Positions 33,042 to 45,865 of a DNA stretch of 64,000 nt are shown here, piece after piece. How positions within the stretch are numbered: the first letter of the stretch is position 1; each line of letters begins with the position of its first letter. This DNA is from Gordionus sp. m RMFG-2023. Its lineage: Eukaryota; Nematomorpha; Gordioida; Chordodea; Parachordodidae. Both the position numbers and the translations under genes were made by a program. The notes beneath the pieces were generated by a model. It was not told the DNA's origin. It was given only the letters and a program-made list of their open reading frames with translations, and did not search any database. The stretch spans positions 26,088,869-26,152,868 of the forward strand of contig NC_088779.1 in the NCBI RefSeq assembly GCF_954871325.1. Direction: 5' to 3'.

Positions 33042-34216
33042 TATAGGCGTAGCCGGGGGGGGGGGCAAGGGGAAATCCCCCCCTCCCCTTCAGAGATTTA
33101 TCATGTAAATATCATTTTTAGCTAAAAAATATATCCGCAGTAGTCTTGCCCCCACTCCCTGACCCTTAAAAATGTATGCATATATCTTAAACAATAATTT
33201 GAAAGAAAGAATGTAAAAGTTGATATTTTTTTATAAAACTATTCATCATAATTTATACATTTTTGGGAAAATAAATTTATAAATATATAAAATGAACCAA
33301 AAATGTTTTATAATAAATGGAATATAAGCCAAAGATAAGTCTTAAGACAAAAGTGAAATGTAATATAATTATTAATAATAGATCCATAAAATTAATAAAT
33401 AATATAATATAATCAAATAAAAATTTTTATAAAGAGATTAATTGTAATTTATTTATCTTAATAAAAGTAAAATATAATTATAAAACTATTGATACAATTA
33501 AATCATAAATTAAATAAAAATAATAAAGCACAATACAAACAGTGCAATAATATATCTCGTAGATTTACAGTATATCTAATTTTATCAATTATCATATGAC
33601 AATCAAGTAATTTTAACTAATATAGCGAATTATATATTTTACAGAAAACTATAAATATTGATAAGGACATCAGAAAATATCTTGATATTGTGGGATGAAT
33701 AATATGAAGATTAAATTTAATATCATATTTTTATTTAAAAAAATAGATGGCGTTAAATAATTGAATGCAAATTGTAGCTATATTTAAATAATTATTAAGA
33801 GCATTGATTAGCAAAATTTTTTAAATTATTAACTGTAATATATTCTCTAACTGTCAAATATGTCTGTAGAAGGGGAATTTTACCTAGTATTTTGTAACTA
33901 ATTCTATATAATAGAGGAATATCAACTATATGTCTATTTACTTTTTATAAATAAATTTATTATATTATTTGGAATAAATTATTACCATGCTTTTATATTA
34001 ATGTATATACAAGTAATGTATTATATTTAATATAAACTAATAAAAATATAAATCATATTTGTTCCAGGCTTATTTTTTTATTAAAATTTGTAAAAATATT
34101 TTATGACTATATATAGACTAAGGTAACCCGGTCTTCGGCCGGGCAAAAGCGGGCCGAAGGCCCCAGTAATTTTTTAATTCCCCCCTCCCCTTATGAAAAC
34201 CCTGGCTACGCCTATG
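33042..34216. mobile_element. Non-autonomous hAT-like element
   Basis: Ends tataggcgtagcc and ggctacgcctatg, flanked by a perfect 8-bp repeat catagttt (33034-33041 and 34217-34224). G-runs and C-runs lie just inside the ends. The interior is AT-rich without coding capacity, apart from a small GC-rich palindrome near 34127-34165 (cttcggccgggc / gggccgaaggcccc). Confidence 0.85.
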
Positions 34217-34224
34217 CATAGTTT

Positions 34225-34897
34225 GCATTAAGGTGGTAATTTATCAAGGAATATTTTTATATTCTCACAATAAAAATCTGTCAATATTTTAATTCCATCA
34301 AAATTTAAAATAGCTTCGGAAGGATTCTGCAGCAATAAATATTGCAGATTTGTAAGTGCTGTTGATTAACCAAGAACCATCATTCATTTGAATTATAAAA
34401 GTATCTAAGAGGTGGATAAAATTTATTTAATAATATTTTTTGACTTACCCTCTATTCATATTGGAACTGTGGGCTTGGCTTGCTGTCAGTCGATATAGAT
34501 AAATATTAATTTCATAGAGCTAAGCTTTTGATTCAACATTGACAATTAGTACTAATTTCCTTAAATTACAATATAATGCTTTCATACACTTATAGTCTCA
34601 ATCATATCGATGTCTTTGCAAAGAAGAGTTTTAAATGATTTAATGGGGAATTTTAAAATACGACTTTGATATAACTCCAAGCAAAATTCGAAATGTTTAT
34701 TTCGGATGTAAATATGATAAGTAAATTTAAATTGGGATATATATGTAACAGTAGAAATAAGTATTATAAAATATAAATTAATTATCATAAAATAGTAATT
34801 TTTTTGGAAAATATTTTAACCAGAATCTAACTTTTATTTTTAGTTATGCATTGGTCTATATTTCACTTTTAGCAAAAAATTATCAATAAAGACTTTA
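34225..34897. other. No gene seen
   Basis: AT-rich sequence. The minus-strand frame at 34582-34788 has a hydrophobic start but no family resemblance or splice support. Confidence 0.4.
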
Positions 34898-35311
34898 GTG
34901 ATCTGCATTGCCAATTTCCTAGGCCCGACTCATAATGTTTCTTAAACATTTGTCATTTTCGGCTAGATCCCGAACGAAATTTCATTTCTCCCAAAAAGCC
35001 CGACCTTAAATAAAAAGAAAATTTTGTGCGCTCGCCTGACCCGAATTTATCTAAATATAGAAAAATTTACTTTTTATTTTATTGTAAAAATAATATTCTA
35101 CAAATAAAAAATATTAGCATCTTGTTTCTTGCAAGAATTTTAAAATATATTATTTAACATAATATAATATAATATAATATTTTAAAATTTAAGCCCAACT
35201 AGGCCCCAGTTTTTTTAAAAATTGTAAGCCTGGCCCAACCCAAACCTAAGTTATTTTTTGAAAATAGACCAGGGCCGGGTACGTGCCTGCCCGTGATTTG
35301 CAGATCTCTAT
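34898..35311. mobile_element. GC-rich hAT-type MITE
   Basis: Left end tagtgatctgcattgcc and right end (inverse) tagagatctgcaaatcac, with ggcccg, gcccgacc and gggccggg motifs inside, as in 11504-11811 and 39650-39825. No target duplication is preserved. Confidence 0.6.
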
Positions 35312-36530
35312 TGAACATAATTAAACTGCAATTGATGGTGATTCAAATATATATAAACTAGAATGAACGTTTAAAAAAAATAATAATTAATTATTAATTC
35401 ACATTTTTCTCAAGGTAAATATTATATATTGATAAAGATATCATTAAATTGCAATTTGATGGTAATTCAGAATATTTATCAATTAGGTATGTTGTAGAAT
35501 TCAAATTAATTTTATATAAATATTGTCTAATGTCCATTATAAGAATTATTAATTTATTGCATGTCATGTAAGTTAAATATTATAGATTATGTAAATGAGG
35601 ATATTTCGAAGATGTTAATTCTAAAAAGAAAGTTTTATATTTTTAATAATTTTACTTTTTAATTTTTTTATATTTTTCTCTCAATTTTTATTTTAATTTT
35701 TACTTATAACTTTTACTTTTTAATATTTTTCATAATTTTACTTTTTAATTTTCCACTTAAATTTTTTTTAATAATATAAAATTTTTTTATTATGTTATTA
35801 TAAATGTAAATGGGAGCATATGTATGACAACGTATAATAAAAGGATTAGTAAATTATGATTTATATGTCTATGTTTATGATAACAAACCTTTAAATTTTA
35901 TATATATTTTTTCTTCTTTACTAGGGTTACTTCAAACTATGCTTTATACAAAGTACATACAACATTAAATTTAAAATGTTGTCCAAATACTATAAGTTTT
36001 TATCAATAAAATAATTTTTTGATTTTTACATTTTTTACATTTTTAACATTTAACATTATTTTATATAGTATATATTTCGGTGAAATAATTCAATGGAGTA
36101 ACTAGCCTTTACAATCTCAGGGGGCTCAATTATGAAAAAATTTATGGGAGCAAAGCCCCCAATACCCTCCCTTCGAATATAATATTTTTTAAAACAAAAT
36201 ATTTATCTATTTATTACAATATTAGATATTTTCGATTTTGAATATAAAAAAAAAGTTTTGTCTAAAGAAAAGTGATAAAAAAGGTTATCCTCAATTGATA
36301 CTGGTTTAAACCACTCAGGGCGATATGATTCTTAGATATGATTTACATGTAAGGAAGTTTAATGACTTAAATTATTAAATATTACGGGATTGTTTTACCT
36401 ACCCCCCTAAATCGAAATATGAAAATAGATAAGAACAATCATATATCCTACCCATTCTTATTATGTTTTAATAAAGATCTTGCATCACACCCCCCCACCC
36501 CATCACCACTCCCCTTGTGAAGTGAATTAG
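35312..36530. other. No gene seen
   Basis: T-rich and A-rich low-complexity DNA, including poly-T blocks around 35630-35770. A possible transposon relic lies at 36100-36180 (agggggctcaatt, aaagcccccaat). Confidence 0.4.
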
Positions 36531-36731
36531 CTATATATTAGTCAGCTGTCGTTTAACATCAGCGTTTTGGGAATCACCAGAAATAGCGTCATCCAAAATA
36601 ATTTCATCCCTTAGAATGATCATTACAAATATAACAGGTAAAAATATTTGAGAATAATAAGTATATTTAAAAGCAGAAGATTCACTTAAAATATTTTGCA
36701 TTGTCACTATCCCTGGATTATGCCATGCCAT
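36531..36731 (-). CDS. Small reading frame, possible secreted or membrane peptide
   Basis: ATG-started frame of 66 codons with a hydrophobic segment (YYSQIFLPVIFVMII) and an acidic, serine-rich tail. Its start directly abuts a roughly 400-bp flank (36729-37130) that is homologous to the flank at 45866-46220, beside another small frame on the same strand. That shared flank is the main reason to keep it. No family is recognised. Confidence 0.25.
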   Translation of the reverse strand: MAWHNPGIVTMQNILSESSAFKYTYYSQIFLPVIFVMIILRDEIILDDAISGDSQNADVKRQLTNI

Positions 36732-37130
36732 TTTACCCTCTGCCGTTTACCCGGGGATAGTAAGCTACCTAAAATGACTCTACAAAATTTTATTGATGTG
36801 CTAGAAACTTCGGATCAACTTTAATAAATAGCCAAAGACATTGATCCCTAACCTAGCTCTAAACCACATAGCATATACATTTAAAAGAATTGTAAGAGGT
36901 ACTTATGCCTCAAAGCAAAAACACCAAAAGAAAAAAAATTAGGAAAAATTGATTAAAATTGTTTTTGGTGGATAATTTTAAACAAGAGATCCTTGCTAAA
37001 TAAACATGTAGATTGAAAGTATAGAAATACGTGTTTTAAAAAAATTTGAAACAATTAGTTCTTAAAATGAAAAAGTTAGCTGTTTTCCATTTTTACCCCA
37101 CATGCCGTATAGTCCCGGTCTCACATATGC
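36732..37130. repeat. Duplicated flank, copy 1
   Basis: Matches 45866-46220 in the same orientation with moderate divergence. Shared blocks include ccattttacc, taccggggctagt-like sequence, aatagaaatac, aaatttgaaaca and aaaatgaaaaagtt. It may be the 5' flank of duplicated minus-strand genes or an old repeat. Confidence 0.5.
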
Positions 37131-37873
37131 TAAAATATTTGAAACAAAATAATTAGTAAATTATGCAATCGATCGAATGGGATGAGGTAAATTTATTTGA
37201 CAAAAATAAAGCATTTATAGGCTATGTTCAAACATTTTTTATTAATTTTACTTAAACACGATATATCAAGATAAAATTTACCAAGTGTCTACATGAATGG
37301 GGGGGGGGGACTATTAGGCACTCAGGGTAGGGGAAGGTATAAATCTCAGGCATATTGCCTCATATTTATTTCTCCCTCATGTAGAGGCTAAATTGACCTT
37401 GATTTGTTCATCGTTTTTCAATTTTTTTTTAAATCAGTGTAAATCAGATATATTGATTAAATCAAAAATATAATAATAACTTAAATTTTTTTTATTCCTT
37501 ATAATATATAGATATCTCGATTTAAAAAAAAATATATAAGCATATTAATTTAATATTAGATATAATTAAATTTTTTAAATAAATAAATGAACAAATGAAG
37601 GAATATAAAATAATGATTAAAAATAAAATTCATTAATTAAATTTAATAGTATACTGATTAAATTTTTCAATTTATTGACTCATCTTGGGAGTATTCCAAA
37701 AAAAATTGTTAATCTTAACTTGTAGCTAAAGAAACCTTCCTTAGAATATTTAAAAAAAAAATTCAAATTAAATAGAAATATCAATAAGCTCTTAGAAGAT
37801 TTCAAAAACGAAAATTCATATAATATATGTTAAAGTAAAAACCCACATTATAATTATAAATTAGGAGCTCTAT
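37131..37873. other. No gene seen
   Basis: AT-rich sequence. A G-run of nine lies at 37300-37308. No coding signal. Confidence 0.45.
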
Positions 37874-38563
37874 CAGTGTTGTTGAACACTACTTTTAAAA
37901 GGAGCGCGCTACCGCTACGGCTATTTGCCAAATAAATGTGGGGAGTTACCGCTACTTTAACCTGTCAAAAACAAGTAGCGCTCTATTAGCTACTTCTACC
38001 TTAAAAATAATTGCCAATAAACTTTTTTTATTTTTTGGTTTTAATATTTATATTTGTGTATTATATTAAAAAAAAAATCAACATTTTATAAATATTTTAA
38101 AGTTTATTAATTGTAAAAGAATTTATATAAATAATGTAATAAAAATAATTATCGTTTTTATTTATTTAATAAATTAAATTTTAATAATAAAATCATTTCA
38201 ATATTATCTTATCATTCCCAAGTCTAGATCGCCGATTATAAGTTTAGCTAAACCTAATAATCGCTCAACACGAGCACTTGAGGGTAATGTGGTGTTTAAA
38301 TTTATAAATTAATTTTTTAAATAGTGAATCAAAAAATGAATTTAATGGGGTTTTCAATGAGATTTATCCATTATCTCAAAATGATTTGTAGCAGTCATTT
38401 TTGTGGGGCTGGTAGGTAACTAATGAATCCTTCTTTGGACCCAGATTTAGAAAATATAAATTTAAATTTCGTGGCTTAAAGTTATATTTTTAAAAAGTAC
38501 CGCGCTAACTAATGTCTATTTTTAAAATAGGTAGCGCACTATTAGGTATAGCAACTGTGCTAC

Positions 38564-40240
38564 CAGGGGTGGACTGGAAGGCTAAATGCCACATGGGATA
38601 TTTCTAAACCTTTGCCTCCGAACACCCGTTTGCGGGTCTATATCTCGCTTTTACCCGGCCAGAGGAAATTTATAGAAATTAAAAAAAATTTAGAATCTTA
38701 CACAAATTTCCAGGCAGTTGAAGTATCTAAGTTTTTTGTTTGTAAATATCTTGATAGAGGCCCAATTATTTCAAAAAATTTTTTGTACCTTTAGCTATTA
38801 AGGATACCTAAATATTTTTTTCTTTATATTTAATTATCTATGTCAGATAAAATTTATTAGATGTTATGTTTGAATGAAAATATCATTAATCAATATATTT
38901 AAGTAAAAAAATTTAATGGATAAATATTGTAATAGAGTTCTCAATCTCCCCTTTCTAGCCCAGGAACATTTTTAAACATTTACATTTGAATTTAACAAAT
39001 ATGGTTCATTTTAGTTAAGGAATGGGGGGAGGGGGTTATAAATTTTCCCTAATATTTAGTGCACAAGCAAAAATAAACCAACCAACCATTATTTTAAAGG
39101 AGGAACAAGGGAAAGTTTTCTTAGCAAAACTAGGTAACTTTTATCAACTTAAGATAAATGCTTTGCAAAGTTAAAAATATTTTATTTTTATAACAAAATT
39201 TAAAATGAATATGAAATATCTGATTTTACCGGATATATACTCCAACATGTTTGGAATACCTACCCTATGAATTTCAGTCAATTTTGCCATGAACTTTTCA
39301 ACTTAATACAATTTATATTAATTTTCTATCGAATTTTTTATATAAATCATAAATGACCCAAAATGTTAACAGCAAAATTGTTTACAATTCATATGATAAC
39401 TACTATTCTAAACATGCTGAATTACCCTTGCGGTAAAATCAGATTTTTTAAATTTATTTTAAAAAAAACGCGCTCAGAAAATGATTTAAAGTTGAAAAAA
39501 TAACACATTGCCAGATATGTTTAATATTAAAATAATTATTTTTTTTTCACAGGGTTTGGTTTTGTCTTGTGTGTGGTTTATTATTTTGATTTCGGCCCAT
39601 TCCCATTAAATTATACATATAATAATAATAACATTCTATATATATTTAGCAGAGATCTGTGGGCCTGGCCCTAAGCCCAGCCAGGGTACACGGGTCGGAC
39701 CTTATTTTTTTTTAAAATATACCCTATCCAAATATTTTAAGTCTCCATTATTAATTATAAAAATTAAAAATAAATATAAATTCCAGGCCGGGCCGGGCTC
39801 CAAATGGTTCCTCTGCAGGCCTCTGATATTTAAATAAATTAATTAAATATTTACTATTTACTTGCGGTTATTTATTTGAAGACAATATTCATACGAATAA
39901 AATATTTTTCCCTATTGAATATCTAAGGACTAATTAAAATAGGGAAATGGTTAATTTCCCATTATTCAGGGCTTAACTTTATAATCTTATTTTTTAAAAT
40001 TTTATTTTAATAGAGGTTTTAGTACTTATAATTCCACCAGAAAATTAAATTTATATTTAATAAATGTTTAAATTTATAATATTCAAAAAATTATTCTGTA
40101 TAAATACTTTATTCCGATTTTATGCCAATTATGTTTTTTAAAAAAAAACCTTTTTTTCTTTCCCTAGGCCCCAAATTTTTAAAATATCGAGGCCCCGTAG
40201 GACTTTTTCTTACTAGGTTTAACTGGCCAGTCCGCTCTAG
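38564..40240. mobile_element. hAT element with near-perfect target duplication
   Basis: TIR caggggtggactgg at 38564 and, inverse, ctagagcggactgg at 40240. Flanks tgtgctac (38556-38563) and tgcgctac (40241-40248) agree in 7 of 8 bases. The interior is AT-rich and has no recognisable transposase; the 60-codon frame at 38612-38794 has no clear homology. It contains a nested 176-bp MITE. Confidence 0.75.
39650..39825. mobile_element. 176-bp GC-rich hAT-type MITE
   Basis: Ends cagagatctgtgggcc and ctctgcaggcctctg with ggccgggccggg inside, flanked by atatttag (39642-39649) and atatttaa (39826-39833), 7 of 8 identical. It is the shortest and best-preserved member of the family seen at 11504 and 34898. 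Confidence 0.75.
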
Positions 40241-40642
40241 TGCGCTACTTTAATAACTCTGAACCCAATTAATAATTAGTTTTAAAAATCTCTTCTTTTT
40301 TTGATCGATAAAAATGTTTAAATTTAGCAAAATTTTAAATCAATTCATTTATTTTTGTTGTTCAATTTAGTATTATAATATTTGGTGGTTTATCATTAAT
40401 CATTCAATCTAATATTGTCATAAAAATTTTTTTTTTAATTATTACTTGCATATTTTGCATTCTTATGACATTTTTATACATATTTATCGATAATTATTTA
40501 TAATTTTAATATTTATCATATATCAAAAAATTGTTTACAATTTGAAGAATACTAATTGGATTCTTAATTTGTTTTAGTGCAACTTTAAATTTCCTTACGG
40601 TAAATATTTTATTGGAGAAAAAAATCTTCAAAGTCTTTGGCG

Positions 40643-41791
40643 ATGGTCTTTGTTAGCCTCATTTTTGCCTTTTCCTTATTTTTAGCAATTTTAACAATCA
40701 TGGCTAATGGATATATCATGTTCCTTTTCTTACGTCACAAAAGTATAAGGGTGGCACGTAATTACATCATTTTTAGCTTATCCCTGGCCGACTTTTTGAT
40801 AGGTTTATTCGCTATGCCGTTTGCCGCTGATCAAAATCACCTAAAATATTGGAATTTTTCCAAATCATTCTGCAATTTTCACGCTATAATGGACTCCCTA
40901 GGCACCTTGGTCAGCATATTCACAGTCACCCTAACCGCCCTTTTAGATATAAGATTAGTCTTCGGGAAGGGCATCAAAAATGTATATTCGCCTATAAATA
41001 TAGGCATCATCTTAGCGCTCAGTTGGCTAATTCCTGGAATGACTCTCTTAGTACCCATATCGATAAATCCAAGACAAATGAGCTTATTTATTAAATATAT
41101 ACAAAATGATTCTTTCTTGTTAATGAGGGCAACAAGAAATGTTACGACTACTAATGTAACGACTAACGCGACTACAACTATAATGAAGGCAACAAGCAAT
41201 GTAACGACTACTAACGTTACGATTAACGCGACTACAAAGATAATTATCTTTCAATGTTTACCAAGTTTTCCGACAGACCAATTTACAGGCCAAGTAGTGT
41301 TCTTCTTCATAATAGGATTATTCTTGACGATAATAGCCTATACAATCATTTTCTTTAAAATCAGATCTAGGAAAAGGGCAATTTCTGCTTCGATTGTGAG
41401 CCCAAATTTATCCCTAAACTCATTTGAAAATTTAGTAAGCTCACAAATTCTTAAAATCCGTAAAAGTTCTTCCAACTGGACATCCGAGAAAATTATAAAA
41501 GCAAACGCAAGCGTAAGGTTGAAACGTAACGAAAATCTTTTGCGAATGATGTTTGCAATAGGTATGTTAGCCTGGGTTTGTTATCTACCAAGTTCAATCG
41601 TCTTTTTATTGGAAGCTAACGCTAAGATTCCGTTGTGGGCATACAAACTTGGGATATGGTTGGCATATATTAAATCCACAATAAATCCTATAATATACGG
41701 ATTTATGAATAAGAATTTTAAAAAATTTATATGCAAAACATTTCGACCCGTCGTTGAACATAAAAATAGAAGTATAATATTTAAATATTAG
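40643..41791 (+). CDS. Class A (rhodopsin-family) GPCR, amine-receptor-like
   Basis: Single exon of 382 codons. The ATG at 40643 lies after an in-frame stop upstream, but the first membrane helix starts at once, so an upstream exon could supply an extracellular N-terminus. Seven hydrophobic segments are visible. Key sites: N22 (1.50), LAD with D50 (2.50), C77 (3.25), D84 at position 3.32 where amine receptors bind the ligand's amino group, W128 (4.50), C205 in the second extracellular loop, CYLP at 313-316, and NPIIY at 348-352. The DRY motif is replaced by L-D-I-R (101-104) and the TM6 toggle tryptophan by Y314. The second loop holds two 20-residue repeats (163-202) with six N-glycosylation sites. 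A basic Ser-rich third loop and one C-tail cysteine follow. AATAAA lies at 41842-41847. Ligand unknown. Confidence 0.85.
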   Translation: MVFVSLIFAFSLFLAILTIMANGYIMFLFLRHKSIRVARNYIIFSLSLADFLIGLFAMPFAADQNHLKYWNFSKSFCNFHAIMDSLGTLVSIFTVTLTALLDIRLVFGKGIKNVYSPINIGIILALSWLIPGMTLLVPISINPRQMSLFIKYIQNDSFLLMRATRNVTTTNVTTNATTTIMKATSNVTTTNVTINATTKIIIFQCLPSFPTDQFTGQVVFFFIIGLFLTIIAYTIIFFKIRSRKRAISASIVSPNLSLNSFENLVSSQILKIRKSSSNWTSEKIIKANASVRLKRNENLLRMMFAIGMLAWVCYLPSSIVFLLEANAKIPLWAYKLGIWLAYIKSTINPIIYGFMNKNFKKFICKTFRPVVEHKNRSIIFKY

Positions 41792-41841
41792 AGAAATATA
41801 GTGTTTTGTTTGTAAATAAGATATTGTATAAATATTTTGTT

Positions 41842-41847
41842 AATAAA
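41842..41847 (+). terminator. Polyadenylation signal of the GPCR gene
   Basis: AATAAA about 50 bases after the stop codon, in a T/A-rich context; it would give a very short 3' untranslated region. Confidence 0.5.
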
Positions 41848-41859
41848 CATTTTCACCAT

Positions 41860-44800
41860 TATAATTTGAAAAAAAAATAATATAACCATCGATGACGGTT
41901 TATTAAACAACCCCTGCTTTATTATCGTATTTATTATGGGTACCTCTGAATTTGGAATTCTATTTCAAAAAATACTAATTTATTATTAAAATTTACTAAA
42001 TGGAGTTAGGAAGTATAATGTATAAATATGAGAGAATTATTATTATTTTTTTAAAAAAATATAATTTTTAATTTTGGATGCACCCTCTCATAAATATAAA
42101 AGGATTTCTATATTATAATAAAAAACTAGTGACAATATTTTTGAATTTCAAGTTATTTATTATGTAGGCTAGTGCAGTATAATCAGTAAATTTCAGAAAT
42201 ATCTGAAGGCCTGACAAGGTTTAGTAGATCACAGTGGCGAAACCAGGATTTCTCCATAAGAAAGGGGGGGGGGATTTGGTGGGCTCCTCCCTAAAAGTCC
42301 GTTTTGATCAAAATAAGTTTCTTCTTATGGTTCTTATATTTGATTGAGGAACTTACTTCCGATTTTTTCTATATTTTCCATTCAATCATGATGCCAATTT
42401 TGACAATTTTTCTTTCTACTGACCAACCTGATTAAATTAATTTACAACTAAGCATAAGCTGGTCAAAATTTTGTAATCAATTTTTTCTTTTATACTGGTT
42501 AAAGTCAAGCATAAGAAAGCACAAAACATTGGCACATTTTAGAATTAATGCTTGTAATTGTTTACCCAAATTTAACGGAGATGATATAAAATAACGGAAA
42601 AATAAATAATAATTTTTTATATTAAAAATTAAAACTATGACGCCACATTAGAGTGAAGTGACACAAGCTTTCGAAAACACTATATCTGACTTATACTATA
42701 AGTATGACTTTATTAATACATTTTATTGTTTTATACTGTTTGGTAAATCGTGGTAAAAAACTGCTAAAATAAGCATTATGCCACAAAGGATTTAGGTGAG
42801 GGCTATAACTTTCTGGGGTCGCATTATATTCTTTAATTAATTTTGCCAGCCACAAAAGCGAATTACGAACTGAATCTAAACTATTATATCATGCCTAAAG
42901 CGCAAAGTCAGCCAAATATCTGGAAGTATTATGTATGATATTTATATTAATAAATTAGTGCGTATTTCATATTTTTTCTTTGTGGTTCAAAACCATTTGG
43001 TAGATAATTTAAGAAAAAAACATTATCGGCAAAATAAATAATGTCAAAATTGACATCATGCTATAGTATATTAATATTTTTCACAAGTGGCGATTCCATT
43101 ATTCATTTACGGGGAAAAGTTACTTTCTTTAAAGATAAATATGCTCTCATTCTGAGAACAGACATATAATAGCTAATTACTCATCTCTTATATCCCATTT
43201 CTACTCCCCAAAAACCTCAATTCTATAAAATATACGATTTATCTGATATCTATTATGTACCAATGATCAGTAGGATTTACCGACTATAAAAATGTCTTCA
43301 ATAAATTTTTTGGCTCAGGTATGTTTAAGATTTCTTGATGACGATGATAAAATAAAATCATTTTATACTGAATCTAATAAATACCTTAATAAAATAATTA
43401 CATAAGGAAATAATGCGAATATGAAAAAAAAACAAATGAAATAATCTAAGCATCATTACATTCGATTAATTATTCCTGGAATTCTTTGCTCCAATAAACA
43501 TTAACAGAATCAAATTTAGGGTGTACACCCACATATCAAAAAAAAACACAAATTTCCATTGATTAATTTTTCTTCTAAAACAATTTGTAAAATATAACTT
43601 CATTTTTAAAGCATTTATAGGCCAATTAATGGACCCAATTTTATCAAAATGTTAGTTTTATTATGGCTAAAAGTTAAGAAAGTCTACTGAGATAATATTA
43701 AATAAATTTAAACTTTATTTAATAATTTATAGTTTGTGTCGTGTCAGTAATAGATAAGACTTTAATAAATCAGGAAACCTTTTGAATTGTATTAATTTTT
43801 TTCTTCTAAACAACAAAATTAGGAAACAAATAAGCCAATCTTTAAAATTGTTCCAAAAGTTAATATTAAAATTCTAATTTTATATAATGTAAATATAATT
43901 TTAATTTTAATGTTACAAGTGGTAAAAAACTATTTTTATTACTCAAACAGAAGCGTCGTCAGTAAGGTGCTTTGGATGCTAAAGAATCCCTTTTTTCAAA
44001 GTATTTAAATTAATACATTCAACACCCTATCACTCCAAAACGAAAATGTTAGCTGAAAAACATTAAGAATGCTTAGAGTCGATATTTTGCCACTAGATAA
44101 GATACTAAGGAGCTAAAGAAAGTTACAGGCGAAGCTATGGTACAGAATAGGCGTGCACCAACGACCTGATATATTATTGGGGCAAAATCTAAAAACTGGA
44201 TTACATTGGTTACATGCAAATTCTAAGGATGAGATGGAACGAACAAATATACGAAGGCAGGTCACGATGAACATACTCAAATGAGGGAATTCGAGATTTA
44301 ATTCAAGGTGAAGAGAAGGAATTATAAAATCCAGAACTGGTAGGTATTCATAATCGGTAGAAGGTTGGGATAGTACGATACAAATGCATGCGGTTCAACA
44401 GCGAAAAAGGATACAGCAAAATAAATGGAGAAGGCAGGGAGATGAGAAGAAAGTATGGAGTAGGAAATAAATGCAAATTCGGAAAATGTGGAAGGACAAC
44501 CTATAGAGGGAGAAATCGGCGAAACGGAAAAGACTTATAAAAATTCGGGTCGATTTAAGTCAATACCTCCCATGGAATCAATAAGGCAGAAATCCAATAT
44601 CAAGGTAGTCTACATATCGTCTTATTGAGAAGATTTAAAATCTTAAGTGCAGAGAAATATGATAAATACTATATAAGATTATATTTCTTATTATATTACA
44701 GTTAACATGTATTATTATATATGATTGTTATATTTTTCATTATTTTGCATATATAAAGTGAATTGGTTTCAACGATGACACCCATTTAGGAGATGACTAC

Positions 44801-45666
44801 CTAAAAAAAATAATAAAGCCCCTTATTTTATTATTTAAAAAAATAAAATTTGGTGACAGTTTAATGAGAAATTTAGTAATAGTATTCGTTTTAGAAAATA
44901 TTAATTGATTTTGTTTCCTTCCAATTAATATCGAGGAATTAAATTTGTTTTGAAAAATCAGAATTAGCTCCTATCATCGAATCTATGATCGAAAGTGGGC
45001 TTTTCAATTGACAAAATATCAAATTACCTCTTGATTTATCATTATCAATATATATTTTTTTCAACAATTTCCTGAAGCTTTGACTTTTTACTTGGTAATC
45101 GATTTTTTAGTGTCATAGCCTCAGAGGTTGTTTTGGGGTCTGTGCCCCTCTCATACAAAAGAAATTCAGATGAACATGTTTAAAATGTTATAATTATTTT
45201 TAATTAAAATAAGCACTTCAACAAAACAAAATTTTTAATATAAAATTACTAAATAATTATACTTCTACTGATCATCAATTTTTCTATACCGAAATTATAT
45301 GTTGTTACCTTTTGTCTGTTAAAAAAATATTATTAAAATTATCACGAATTAGTGCGACATTTGCATTCGTGTAATCAGTAGAGACTAAGGCCATTCGGCA
45401 GGTTTTTTGATATTTAATTTTATATTATTAGATGAAACTAGTCAAACCAATAGATACTCATAGACTACAAAATAAAAAAAACCCCGAGCTTCCTACCTTC
45501 TATAGTATGGGCGCTATTTATGATTGAAGTAAAAGTAGTGTATTTCGCTATTTACAACGACCCTGGGTAAGATGCCAAATATCAATTTTAACAGACAAAT
45601 CAGAATTTTTATTATTATAATCAACACATTTTGTTTACAAAATTATAAATATTTTTTTAAAAAGGA
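41860..45666. other. Long gene-free stretch
   Basis: No convincing exon. A solo transposon end lies near 42233-42290 (cagtggcgaaaccaggattt followed by a run of ten G). The stretch 44060-44610 is purine-rich and less AT-rich, and resembles a decayed coding relic, possibly of a retroelement, but no motif can be named. Confidence 0.4.
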
Positions 45667-45783
45667 TTAATCTTCACAATATAGGCACGCATAAAATGGA
45701 TCATTCCTACAGCAACTTGAATGTGCCCAATCGGTATATTTGGTTTGCTTTATCCAGTCTTCGCATTTACTTTTCCTGCACAT
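45667..45783 (-). CDS. Small cysteine-rich reading frame or exon
   Basis: Minus-strand frame of 38 codons from ATG 45783 to TAA 45667, with six cysteines in 38 residues: MCRKSKCEDW at the start, SSCCRND in the middle and CLYCED at the end. A possible acceptor (gtgcag) lies inside the first codons, so it may instead be a terminal exon with five cysteines. The C...C...CC...C..C order resembles cystine-knot or ShKT-like secreted peptides, but the spacings fit neither cleanly. It lies close to the duplicated flank at 45866-46220. Six cysteines in AT-rich DNA are unlikely by chance. Confidence 0.35.
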   Translation of the reverse strand: MCRKSKCEDWIKQTKYTDWAHSSCCRNDPFYACLYCED

Positions 45784-45865
45784 TATTCAATTTTTTTAAT
45801 TTTATTACAATCATTTTTAGATTTTATTAATTTTTTCCTATGCATTTTAATACTCTTTATTTGCC

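Larger units (their letters stand above)
37874..40261. mobile_element. Non-autonomous hAT-like element, split by a second hAT
   Basis: Begins cagtgttgttgaacactac at 37874 and ends with the inverse-like gctactttaataactctg at 40261. Many agtagcg, gcgcgctac and gtagcgc motifs lie near both ends. The copy is interrupted at 38564-40240 by another hAT, leaving about 700 bp of its own. The start resembles the termini of the tagtgttgtt MITE family. No perfect outer target duplication was found. Confidence 0.6.

Noticed and set aside
41129-41248. Possible CRISPR-like or satellite repeat
   Set aside because: Only two adjacent units, in frame within the GPCR coding sequence; it is a coding tandem duplication.
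44060-44610. Possible decayed LINE coding region
   Set aside because: Base composition suggests former coding DNA, but no RT, endonuclease or C-terminal motif could be identified.
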